Below are positions 7,653 through 14,550 of a stretch of 64,000 bases of DNA, one piece after another. The stretch spans positions 3,720,001 through 3,784,000 of the forward strand of contig NZ_RBKT01000001.1 in NCBI RefSeq assembly GCF_003633685.1, in the 5' to 3' direction. Under the pieces are notes generated by a model. That model worked only from the letters and a program-made list of their open reading frames with translations. It did no database searches and was not told the DNA's origin. Both the position numbers and the translations under genes were made by a program. Source of the DNA: Micromonospora pisi (GTDB lineage: Bacteria; Actinomycetota; Actinomycetes; Mycobacteriales; Micromonosporaceae). Positions within the stretch are counted from its first letter, which is position 1. Every line of letters starts with the position of its first letter.

Positions 7653-8765
7653 TCAGGAGGGGTCGATCGCGGCGGCCACCCCGTCGACCACCAACTGGGC
7701 GTCGTCGGGCACGTTGCGCTTGAGCACCGCCAACGCGACCGGGCCCAGTTCGAAGTGGCGGACGGCCGTACCGACAAAACCGACCGCCCGGTCGCCGTTG
7801 GTCACCGGGGCGCCGACCGCCGGAAGCTGGTCGGAACCGAGCCCGTCCAGGTGCAGCAGCACCAGCCGGCGCGGCGGCCGACCCAGGTTGTGCACCCGGG
7901 CCACCGTCTCCTGCCCCCGGTAGCAGCCCTTGTCCAGGTGTACGGCCGGGGCGATCAGGTCCACCTCCGCCGGAATGGTGCGGTGGTCGGTCTCGAAACC
8001 GACCCGGGGCAGTCGGGCGGCGACCCGCACCGCCTCGTACGCCCAGAGCCCGGCCAACGGCACCCCGGCGCCGGTCAGCTCAGCCACCACCCGGTCCAGT
8101 TCGGCGCGGGGCACCAGCAGGTCGACACCGAGCTCCACCCGGCGGGCCCAGCCGCCGCCCGGCAACGGGCGTACGTCGTACCGCGTGGTCGGTCGGGGCG
8201 GCAGGTCCCCGCCGGCGAACTTCGGACCCGGCACCGGCAGCGCGTCCGGCACGTCGAGCCCGCTGACGCCGAGCGTGCCGACCGCCTCGGCGGCACGCGG
8301 GCCGACCAGGGAGAGCACCGCCCAGTCGGCGGTCGCGTCCCGCGGATCGACCTGGGTGAAGAAGCGCATCTTCTCCAGGTACGTGAGCAGACCGGCGGTG
8401 TCCCGGGGCTCGGTGTCGAGCCAGGTGGTCTCGCCGTCCTCGGCGACCATCGCGTGCTGCTCGATGTGTCCGTGCGGTGAGAGGACCAGCAGTTCGCTGC
8501 CCTGCCCCGCGCGGAGGTCGGCCAGGTGCTGGGTGGTCAGGGTGTGCAGCCAACCGACCCGCTCGACCCCGGGGACCGCGATCACACCCCGGTGGGAGCG
8601 GTCGACCAGGCCCACCTCGCTGGCGAGATTCCGCTGTTCCCGCATCGGGTCGCCGTAGTGTGCGGCAACGCCCCGCACGCCGGCCGCCGCGTGTTCCGGC
8701 GTCGGCTGGTCCGGCGTCTGCTCGTCCAGCACCTCGACGGCCACCGCACCCGCGATGTCGATCAT
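7653..8765 (-). CDS. ygfZ: folate-binding protein YgfZ/CAF17
   Basis: A 370-residue GcvT-like protein with the diagnostic KGCYRGQE motif (residues 279-286) of YgfZ/CAF17. These proteins use tetrahydrofolate and help repair or mature some [4Fe-4S] enzymes. It starts 18 nt after the Fur-family gene on the same strand, so the two are probably co-transcribed. GGGGTGG before the ATG serves as ribosome binding site. In M. tuberculosis the homologue (Rv0811c) lies near pabC in the same way. Confidence 0.92.
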   Translation of the reverse strand: MIDIAGAVAVEVLDEQTPDQPTPEHAAAGVRGVAAHYGDPMREQRNLASEVGLVDRSHRGVIAVPGVERVGWLHTLTTQHLADLRAGQGSELLVLSPHGHIEQHAMVAEDGETTWLDTEPRDTAGLLTYLEKMRFFTQVDPRDATADWAVLSLVGPRAAEAVGTLGVSGLDVPDALPVPGPKFAGGDLPPRPTTRYDVRPLPGGGWARRVELGVDLLVPRAELDRVVAELTGAGVPLAGLWAYEAVRVAARLPRVGFETDHRTIPAEVDLIAPAVHLDKGCYRGQETVARVHNLGRPPRRLVLLHLDGLGSDQLPAVGAPVTNGDRAVGFVGTAVRHFELGPVALAVLKRNVPDDAQLVVDGVAAAIDPS

Positions 8766-8783
8766 TTGCCACCCCGCAGTCGA

Positions 8784-9209
8784 CTAGTCCTGCTGTTCCC
8801 CGCACTTCCGGCAGAGACCGAAGAGTGCCACGTGCCCGACGTCGACCACGAATCCCCGTTCGTTGGCCAACTGGTCGGCGAGCGGCCCGAGCATCTCCGG
8901 GTCGATCTCGTCCACCTCGCCGCAGGACCGGCACACCAGATGGACGTGCTGGTCCGCGCCGGCCGCGTGGTAGGTCGGGGAACCGTGCGACAGGTGCGTA
9001 TGGGTAACGAGTCCGAGCCGCTCCAACAATTCCAGGGTGCGGTAGATAGTGGTGATGTTCACTCCGGCGGCGATCCCCCGGACGGCCGTGTGCACCTGTT
9101 CCGGGGTGGCGTGCCCCAGTTCGAGGACGGCCTCGAGAATCAGTTGCCGCTGCGCCGTCAGGCGCAGCCCGCGGGAGCGCAACATTTCGGCCAGCGATGA
9201 TTCCGACAC
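8784..9209 (-). CDS. Fur family metal/redox regulator
   Basis: A 141-residue Fur-family repressor: N-terminal winged helix (LRLTAQRQLILEAV, TTIYRTLELLERLGLV), then a dimerisation/metal domain with HVHLVCRSC and CRKC. Cys93/Cys96 and Cys133/Cys136 form the structural zinc site. Its sensing metal (Fe, Zn or peroxide) cannot be told from this. GTG 9209 is chosen because TATGAT ends 6 nt upstream. It leads an operon with ygfZ and is divergent from pabC, with 95 bp shared upstream. Confidence 0.9.
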   Translation of the reverse strand: MSESSLAEMLRSRGLRLTAQRQLILEAVLELGHATPEQVHTAVRGIAAGVNITTIYRTLELLERLGLVTHTHLSHGSPTYHAAGADQHVHLVCRSCGEVDEIDPEMLGPLADQLANERGFVVDVGHVALFGLCRKCGEQQD

Positions 9210-9215
9210 TCGCCG

Positions 9216-9221
9216 ATCATA
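9216..9221 (-). promoter_or_regulatory. -10 box of the fur-ygfZ operon
   Basis: TATGAT on the minus strand, 6 nt before GTG 9209; the best -10 match in this set. Confidence 0.5.
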
Positions 9222-9290
9222 GTTCCCCCGGGTGGGCTCGCCCGACCATGGCAATCACGGCGAGCGGCTCCCCCGCCCCCTGGACACCGT

Positions 9291-9296
9291 TACGCT
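9291..9296 (+). promoter_or_regulatory. -10 box of pabC
   Basis: TACGCT ends 8 nt before GTG 9305 and supports that start over the in-frame ATGs at 9197 and 9248. Confidence 0.4.
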
Positions 9297-9304
9297 CTGA
9301 ACTC

Positions 9305-10162
9305 GTGTCCGGACGCCCGATCGTCGCCGTGCTGGGCCGGGGCGTGGTCCCGGCCGACGAACCGGTCGTGCGCGCCGACGACCGGGGGGTGCTGCACGGT
9401 GACGGCCTCTTCGAGACCATGCACGTACGCGGCGGTCGGCCGTGGCTGCGCAACGAACACCTGACCCGGCTGGCCAACGCCGCCGTCGCCGTCGACCTGC
9501 TGCTGCCCGACGCCACCGAGCTCGCCGTACTGCTGGAGGAGGTCTGCGCGCACTGGCCGGCGCAGGTTGAGGGGGCACTGCGGCTGGTCTGCACCCGTGG
9601 GCCGGAGGAGGGCGGTCCGGCCACCGTCTTCGCCACCCTGTCCGAGGTCGCACCCGCGCTTCGGCTGGCCCGGACCGCCGGCGTCACCGTCGCCACGCTG
9701 CCGCTCGGCGTACCGGCCGGGGCCCGCGCCGGGCTGCCCTGGCTGCTCGCCGGGGTCAAGTCCACCTCGTACGGGGTGAGCCTGGCGGCCCGCCGCTGGG
9801 CCGCCGCGAACGGGGTCGACGACGTGCTCTGGACCTCGACCGACGGTTACGCCCTGGAGGGGCCGTCGGCCAACCTGGTCTGGTTGGCCGGCGACACGCT
9901 CTGTACGGTGCCGGCCGCGAGTACCGGCATCCTGCCCGGCTTGACCGCCAGGTGGCTGCTCGCGCACGCCGATTCGCTCGGCTGGTCGGCCGAGGAACGC
10001 CTGGTCACCCCGGCGGAGCTACGTGAGGCGGCGTGCGGCGGCGCCTGGTTCACCTCGTCCGTACGCGGGCTGGCTGAGGTGCGGTCGCTGGACGGCATGC
10101 CGCTGCCGCCCAGCCCACACACCCGTAACCTGCTCGATCTGCTGGGTTTCCCGGCGGCCTGA
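9305..10162 (+). CDS. pabC: aminodeoxychorismate lyase / class IV aminotransferase
   Basis: A 285-residue PLP fold-type IV enzyme. Lys152 in AGVKSTSYG is the expected Schiff-base lysine, and the later ALEGPSANLVW is the family's E-x-x-x-x-N segment. In this genomic position (beside ygfZ, nitrobindin and fur) the usual assignment is 4-amino-4-deoxychorismate lyase of folate synthesis, giving p-aminobenzoate. A branched-chain or D-amino-acid aminotransferase remains possible. GTG 9305 is chosen from the promoter position. Confidence 0.82.
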   Translation: MSGRPIVAVLGRGVVPADEPVVRADDRGVLHGDGLFETMHVRGGRPWLRNEHLTRLANAAVAVDLLLPDATELAVLLEEVCAHWPAQVEGALRLVCTRGPEEGGPATVFATLSEVAPALRLARTAGVTVATLPLGVPAGARAGLPWLLAGVKSTSYGVSLAARRWAAANGVDDVLWTSTDGYALEGPSANLVWLAGDTLCTVPAASTGILPGLTARWLLAHADSLGWSAEERLVTPAELREAACGGAWFTSSVRGLAEVRSLDGMPLPPSPHTRNLLDLLGFPAA

Positions 10163-10198
10163 CCGTCCGGCGTAACGGTCCGGTCCTGCCCGTGTTGC

Positions 10199-10807
10199 CT
10201 AGCCGCCGACCCGGATGAGTCGGGCGGAGAGGTGGGGCACCAGGGGCTGGCCGACGGCGGCCATCTCCTGGGCGTAGAGCAGGGCGCCCTCGACGATGCC
10301 GAAGAGCCGGTGACCGGCGGTGACCTCTTTCGCCGTGGAGGTACGCACCACCGCGTCGGTGACCAGTTCGAGCCGGGTGCCGGTGACCTTGCCGACGTGC
10401 AGCTCCATGATCCCGGTCGGGGTGGTCAGCAGCGCCTCGATCTCGTCGGTCGCCCGCTCGCCGTCCATCACCGGCCGCCACCAGCCCACCTCACGGCCGG
10501 CCGGCCGGATCGGTCGGCTCTCCTCGTCGAGCAGCCAGGCCCTCGACTCGTAGCTGAGGAACGGCCGCCCGTCGTGGCTGATCTTGATTTCCTGGGCGTA
10601 GTCGAAATCGTCGACCGTGGGGTAACCGCCGCGTCCGCGTCCGCGCCAGAGTCCGACGTACGGGAGCAGGCCGAGCAGGGCCGGATGGAGGTCCGGACCG
10701 ACCCGCAGGTCGTACGTCTCCTCGAACGGGTACGGCTCCACCGGTGGCGCGTTCAGCCACGGCGGTGGTGCCATCGGATTGTCCGGGGACGTACTCTCCG
10801 CGTTCAC
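10199..10807 (-). CDS. nitrobindin family heme-binding beta-barrel protein
   Basis: A 202-residue protein of the FABP-like/nitrobindin family. It carries GLWRGRGRGGYPTV (residues 52-65), the GxWxGxG motif at the barrel entrance, and a near-terminal His (PHLSARLIRV) at the position of the heme-coordinating His in nitrobindins. Known members bind ferric heme and convert peroxynitrite to nitrate. The M. tuberculosis relative is Rv0813c, next to pabC as here. The GTG start, with GAGGAC upstream, overlaps the stop of a 34-residue membrane peptide gene. Confidence 0.88.
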   Translation of the reverse strand: MNAESTSPDNPMAPPPWLNAPPVEPYPFEETYDLRVGPDLHPALLGLLPYVGLWRGRGRGGYPTVDDFDYAQEIKISHDGRPFLSYESRAWLLDEESRPIRPAGREVGWWRPVMDGERATDEIEALLTTPTGIMELHVGKVTGTRLELVTDAVVRTSTAKEVTAGHRLFGIVEGALLYAQEMAAVGQPLVPHLSARLIRVGG

Positions 10808-10908
10808 CAGCGTCCTCTCGAAATTCGTACCGCCAGGTAGACCAGGCCACCGGCGAGCAGGCCGAAGCCCGCGACCAGCAGGCTTACGAACCCAATCTCG
10901 GTAACCAT
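10804..10908 (-). CDS. 34-residue single-pass membrane peptide
   Basis: The ORF runs from ATG 10908 to TGA 10804-10806. The peptide begins MVTEIGFVSLL, has a hydrophobic helix at about residues 6-27 and ends in a basic tail (RISRGRW). Its stop overlaps the nitrobindin GTG as GTGA, so the two are probably translationally coupled. TAGGAT ends 9 nt before the ATG. I do not recognise a family. The helix, the basic tail on the probable cytoplasmic side and the overlap argue that it is real. A role in placing or tuning nitrobindin is speculation. Confidence 0.65.
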   Translation of the reverse strand: MVTEIGFVSLLVAGFGLLAGGLVYLAVRISRGRW

Positions 10909-10917
10909 GACAAGGTC

Positions 10918-10927
10918 ATCCTATGCT
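10918..10927. promoter_or_regulatory. overlapping divergent -10 boxes
   Basis: TAGGAT (minus, 10918-10923) precedes the 34-residue peptide gene by 9 nt; TATGCT (plus, 10922-10927) precedes the DsrE gene by 7 nt. They share two bases, so the two promoters should exclude each other. Confidence 0.5.
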
Positions 10928-10934
10928 GGCCGGT

Positions 10935-11297
10935 ATGACACGCACTCTGGTCGTCAAGGCCACCGCCGGCTCCGATTCGCCGGAACGGTGCGCCCAGGCG
11001 TTCACCGTGGCCGCGACGGCTGTCGCGGCGGGAGTGGACGTGTCGCTCTGGCTCATCGGCGAGTCGAGCTGGTTCGCCCTCCCCGGACGGGCCGCCGAGT
11101 TCGAGTTGCCGCACTCCGCGCCGTTGGCCGAACTGCTGCACGTGATCCTGACCAGCGGCCGGGTCACCGTCTGCAGCCAGTGCGCGGCCCGGCGGGAGAT
11201 CGGCGAGGCGGACGTGCTGCCCGGCGTACGGATCGCCGGGGCGGCGGCCTTCGTCGAGGAGGCGATGGCCGACGGCGCCCAGGCGCTGGTCTACTGA
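10935..11297 (+). CDS. DsrE family protein
   Basis: A 120-residue alpha/beta protein of the DsrE/DsrF/TusD group: a short beta strand (TLVVKAT), an AFTVAATAVAAGVDVSLWL segment, and a Cys pair in VCSQCAA. DsrE-like proteins relay sulfur as persulfide. Here the second cysteine could serve, but the partner is unknown. I chose ATG 10935 because TATGCT ends 7 nt upstream; an earlier ATG at 10923 lies inside that box. It is divergent from the nitrobindin pair. Confidence 0.78.
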   Translation: MTRTLVVKATAGSDSPERCAQAFTVAATAVAAGVDVSLWLIGESSWFALPGRAAEFELPHSAPLAELLHVILTSGRVTVCSQCAARREIGEADVLPGVRIAGAAAFVEEAMADGAQALVY

Positions 11298-11323
11298 CCC
11301 GCCGCCGCGACCGGCCCGGTCCG

Positions 11324-11851
11324 TCAACTCGTACCGCCCCACCGGACCAGGTCCCGCCGCATCGCGGTACGCGGCCAGCGGTCCAGCCCGAGTGCTGTCT
11401 CCCGGTCCCGGATCGCCCGTAGGCCCGGTGTCAGTTCGTCGTCGGTGAGGATCCGGAAGCCGCACCGTTCGTAGTAGGGCGCGTTCCACGGCACCTCGAC
11501 GAAGGTGGTGAGGGTCAGCGCCGGCATGCCCCGCCTGGTCGCCTCGCCCGCGAGATGCTCCAGCAGCCGCCGGCCCAGGCCCCGTCGGGCGTGCTCCGGG
11601 TGCACCGAGATCTGTTCGACGTGCAGGTTCCCGTCGACCTCCTCGACCAGCGCGTACGCGATCGGTCGATCGGTCTGGTCGGCCGTGACCCAGGCCCGAC
11701 CGTCCTGCTGGTACGGGGTGAGTTCGGCCGGTGCGGGCAGGTCGTTCTCGGCGATCTCCGCCATGTCGAGGTCGTGGAAGACCCGGCCGGCGGCGTACTC
11801 GATCTCCAACAGCAGGGGCAGTTCGGCGAGGCGGGCCGTACGGATGCGCAT
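11324..11851 (-). CDS. GNAT family N-acetyltransferase
   Basis: A 175-residue single GNAT domain. The acetyl-CoA pyrophosphate loop is VHPEHARRGLGRRLL, and the late YYERCGF strand is typical. It starts 4 nt after the inositol monophosphatase stop on the same strand, so it is the second gene of that operon. Substrate unknown. Confidence 0.85.
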   Translation of the reverse strand: MRIRTARLAELPLLLEIEYAAGRVFHDLDMAEIAENDLPAPAELTPYQQDGRAWVTADQTDRPIAYALVEEVDGNLHVEQISVHPEHARRGLGRRLLEHLAGEATRRGMPALTLTTFVEVPWNAPYYERCGFRILTDDELTPGLRAIRDRETALGLDRWPRTAMRRDLVRWGGTS

Positions 11852-11855
11852 CAGC

Positions 11856-12665
11856 TCATTCTGCTGGCCTCGCGGCGACCGCGGCCTCCCGCACCAGGGC
11901 GAGGACGGCCGGCAGCAGCGCCTCGCTGGCGCCGATGGTCGCGCCCGAGTCGGCGGTGTGCGGGCTGCCGTCCAGGTCGGCGAGCCGGGCGCCGGCCTCC
12001 GCGGCGATGATCACCCCTGCACTGGTGTCCCAGGGCTTGTTGCTGAGCATGACGAAGGCGTCGAGCCGCCCATGGGCGAGCCAGGCCAGGTCGATCGCGG
12101 CGGAGCCGAACATCCGTACGCGTTGGGCCCGCTCGGCGAAGGCGGCGGTGATCGCGAGCCGGTGCGCGTTCCTGCCGGTGGCGTCCTCGCCGACCGCGAA
12201 GTCCCCGAGCGCGACCAGCGCCTCGCCCAGGTCACCGGTGCGACTGGCGTGGATCCGCTCGCCGTCGCAGAACGCGCCCTGCCCGAGCGCGGCCGAGTAG
12301 CGGTTGCCGAGGAACGGCAGGTCGATCACCCCGAGCACGGACCGCTGGCGCGCGATCAACCCGAGCGAGACGGCGCAGAGCGGTGACCCGTGTACGAAGT
12401 TGACCGTGCCGTCGACCGGGTCGAGTGACCAGGTGAGTTCCTCACCCGCACCACTGGTTCCTTCCTCCTCGCCGAGGAAGCCGACCTGCGGCGTACGTTC
12501 GGCCAGGAAGGCGCGGAGTGTCCGCTCGATGGCGAAGTCGACCTCGGAGGCCATGTCCCGGTCGCCCTTGCCGGTCAGCACACCGGGCCGGAGCGTACGC
12601 ATCATGTCCCGGGCCAGGTCGACCGCCTCGTGCGCCACCGTGAGCAGAGCGCCGTACTCCGTCAT
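11856..12665 (-). CDS. inositol monophosphatase family phosphatase
   Basis: A 269-residue member of the Mg-dependent lithium-sensitive phosphatase family. The metal sites are visible: GEEEG (Glu66), LDPVDGT (Asp82, Asp85) and PWDTSAGVIIAAEAG. Such enzymes hydrolyse inositol-1-phosphate, histidinol phosphate or similar sugars; the exact substrate is unsettled. GAGGGGTGGGG precedes the ATG. It heads an operon with the GNAT gene. Confidence 0.87.
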   Translation of the reverse strand: MTEYGALLTVAHEAVDLARDMMRTLRPGVLTGKGDRDMASEVDFAIERTLRAFLAERTPQVGFLGEEEGTSGAGEELTWSLDPVDGTVNFVHGSPLCAVSLGLIARQRSVLGVIDLPFLGNRYSAALGQGAFCDGERIHASRTGDLGEALVALGDFAVGEDATGRNAHRLAITAAFAERAQRVRMFGSAAIDLAWLAHGRLDAFVMLSNKPWDTSAGVIIAAEAGARLADLDGSPHTADSGATIGASEALLPAVLALVREAAVAARPAE

Positions 12666-12741
12666 GCCCCACCCCTCTCACCAGCCTGCGGTCCCTCGAA
12701 TGATCACACCACCTCGCCGCCGACCGACCCGCCTCCACCCT

Positions 12742-12802
12742 GTTGATCATGAAGTTGGCACCCACAGGTGGCCCGAACATCCGCGCCAACTTCATGATCA
12801 AC
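12742..12802. terminator. perfect 18-bp inverted repeat
   Basis: GTTGATCATGAAGTTGGC (12742-12759) recurs exactly inverted at 12785-12802 around a 25-nt loop. It lies 17 bp after the stop of the 12820-13704 gene and upstream of the inositol monophosphatase gene, so a terminator for the former is the simplest reading. Each arm contains TTGATCATGAA, itself partly palindromic. Confidence 0.6.
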
Positions 12803-12819
12803 TACGAAGGGGTGGGCGG

Positions 12820-13704
12820 TCAGGGGCAGGGGGTCGTGGTGGAGACGCGGGTGCCGGTCTCGGTCAACGTCACCACCACGCTCAGCGAAGCGGTGCGGTA
12901 GGCGTAGAGGTCGGGTTCGTCGGTGACGACGGTCGAAGCGGGGCCGGCGACCGGGCGCAGGGTGGTGCCGAGCGGGGCGGTCGGGGTGCCGGGGACGGTC
13001 ACCCGGGTGGTGCTGGCGTGGCCGCCGGACGGGCAGTAGAGCGTGGGCCTGTCGTCGGCGAACTCGGGTGCCGGCAGGCCGAGCGCGGTGAGCACCCGGA
13101 CGGCCTCGTCGTCGAGCACGATGCCCATGAGGGTGTCGACGAACTGGGTGTCGCTGCCGGGCCGGCAGCCGGTTTCGGCGGTGAGTTCGATGACGCCGGG
13201 ATCGGTGACGCCGCCGGAGATGAGGACGAACTCGCCACCGTCGGCGCGCAGCGTGTGCGTGCCGCTCTCCGGGCGGTGCCGTACCCGGGCGTGATATTCG
13301 GCCGGCAGCCGCTCGGCGATGCGGTCGAGCAGGGCCGGCGCGTCGGCTTCGGCCGTACGCAGAGTGAGGGTGCCGACCAGGTTGAACCCGTCGCGCATCG
13401 GGCTGATCCGGCAGCCCGGCTCCAGCTTCTGCCCGCCGATCTCGGCTACCGCATCCGGTCCGGCCCCGCTGAGCAGCCGGCCGAGGGCCCGGTTCACCAC
13501 CGGCATGGCCGCGACCACGTCGCGCTGCTCCGGCACGGTGGGTGCGTCGGTCCGGACCGAGACATAGGCGACGAGCAGCAACAACACCGCCCAACCGGCT
13601 ACACCGACGAGCAGCCAGCGCCGCCGCTTGCGGGCCGGCGGCTCCTGGGCGGTTCGGCTGGCCGGCGTCGAAGGCGGGGCCGCGTCTGTCGTCACGACCG
13701 CCAT
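12820..13704 (-). CDS. hypothetical membrane-anchored protein
   Basis: I do not recognise a family. The 294-residue protein has a short basic N-terminus (RKRRR at 26-30), one transmembrane helix at about residues 31-48, then an extracytoplasmic domain rich in Thr/Val. Cysteines occur near LEPGCRISP, TGCRPGS, TLYCPSGG and at the C-terminal TTTPCP, which could form two disulfides. It lies 41 bp downstream of the first winged-helix regulator on the same strand and could be co-transcribed with it. It marks the left border of the protease island. Confidence 0.75.
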   Translation of the reverse strand: MAVVTTDAAPPSTPASRTAQEPPARKRRRWLLVGVAGWAVLLLLVAYVSVRTDAPTVPEQRDVVAAMPVVNRALGRLLSGAGPDAVAEIGGQKLEPGCRISPMRDGFNLVGTLTLRTAEADAPALLDRIAERLPAEYHARVRHRPESGTHTLRADGGEFVLISGGVTDPGVIELTAETGCRPGSDTQFVDTLMGIVLDDEAVRVLTALGLPAPEFADDRPTLYCPSGGHASTTRVTVPGTPTAPLGTTLRPVAGPASTVVTDEPDLYAYRTASLSVVVTLTETGTRVSTTTPCP

Positions 13705-13745
13705 CGTGACACGGAAGCACAGGTCAAAGTACGGCCGCCAACCGG

Positions 13746-14231
13746 TCAGAGTGCGGGCAGCAGGCGGTAGCCGACCCCGCGTACGGTCTGCACCTGCGGA
13801 CCGCCCTCGATTCCACGCAGCTTGCGGCGCAGTCGTTTGATCGCGGAGTGCAGGATGGCCGTGTCCCCGAGGTAGGCCCCGCCCCAGACGGAGTCGAAGA
13901 GCCGCTCGTAGGTCCAGACCATCAGCGGCGGACCGACCAGCCGGGCGAGCAGTTCCCGCTCCAGTCGGGTCAGCGCCAGCGGTTCACCGCGCCAGGTGAC
14001 GAGGTGACCACCGGGGTCGACGACGAGTTCGCCGATGCGCACCGGCATCGACGACGGCAGCGGCGGCGGCGGCGACCCGGCATTCTCCGGTGGGAACAGC
14101 GTCGCCCGGAGTTCCGCCAGGTCAGCCACGATCAGTACGCGGCCGAAGTCGTCGAGCCGACGCAGTACTCTTGCCCGTACGGCCGCATCCGTGGACACAC
14201 ACACCACGAGTGGCACCTCGGTCTCAGTCAA
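13746..14231 (-). CDS. winged-helix (OmpR/PhoB-type) regulator, cassette A
   Basis: A 161-residue protein. About residues 70-160 form an OmpR-type winged helix (LTRLERELLARL, YERLFDSVWGGAYLGDTAI, KRLRRKLR, VQTVRGVGYRL). The first 50 residues resemble only the start of a receiver domain (LVVCVSTD, RRLDDFG) and lack a full phospho-acceptor fold. The TTG 14231 start is chosen by comparison with the paralogue at 18770-19249: both then have GGGAGG 6-8 nt upstream and nearly equal length. It is divergent from the kelch-subtilase at 14551, probably its target (inference). Confidence 0.85.
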   Translation of the reverse strand: MTETEVPLVVCVSTDAAVRARVLRRLDDFGRVLIVADLAELRATLFPPENAGSPPPPLPSSMPVRIGELVVDPGGHLVTWRGEPLALTRLERELLARLVGPPLMVWTYERLFDSVWGGAYLGDTAILHSAIKRLRRKLRGIEGGPQVQTVRGVGYRLLPAL

Positions 14232-14550
14232 CCCGATCCTCCCCGTACATCGGCTCGCACCAGCCAACGCGGTCGTCGCAACGGAGTCAACGGGGTGTGG
14301 GCGCCCTCCCCCATTCAATGGGCACCCTCCCAGAAACGTCAAGATGCCTACCTTCAGGCTGAATACTGCCTGAATACTGCCTAGCTTTAGTCTTGATCAT
14401 GGTCAAAACGCCCCTGACCATGTCTTCTGGGCAGGTGCGGAGCCGCTCTCCAAATTCGACAGACCCCGCACCAGCCGGCGGCGCCGGACATCCCGGAGCA
14501 GCGTGATCGACGCTCCGGGTGACCCGTGGCGTCGCGAAGGTGGAGGAACG
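14232..14550. other. divergent control region, cassette A
   Basis: 319 bp without a gene between regulator and protease A. It holds the 11-bp tandem repeats at 14359-14380, a TTGATCA at 14393-14399, and the GGAGGAAC ribosome binding site just before 14551. I see no other coding signal or hairpin that I would defend. Confidence 0.6.
14359..14380. promoter_or_regulatory. 11-bp direct repeats, candidate operator A
   Basis: CTGAATACTGC is repeated twice head to tail (14359-14369, 14370-14380), with weaker look-alikes on either side. Direct repeats of about 11 bp are what OmpR-type winged-helix dimers bind. The same motif occurs three times before protease B at 19360-19392. Confidence 0.65.

Noticed and set aside
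7568..7777. N-terminal extension of the BKACE gene
   Set aside because: It would overlap the ygfZ 3' end; the TAGGAT box 7 nt before ATG 7567 gives a better start.
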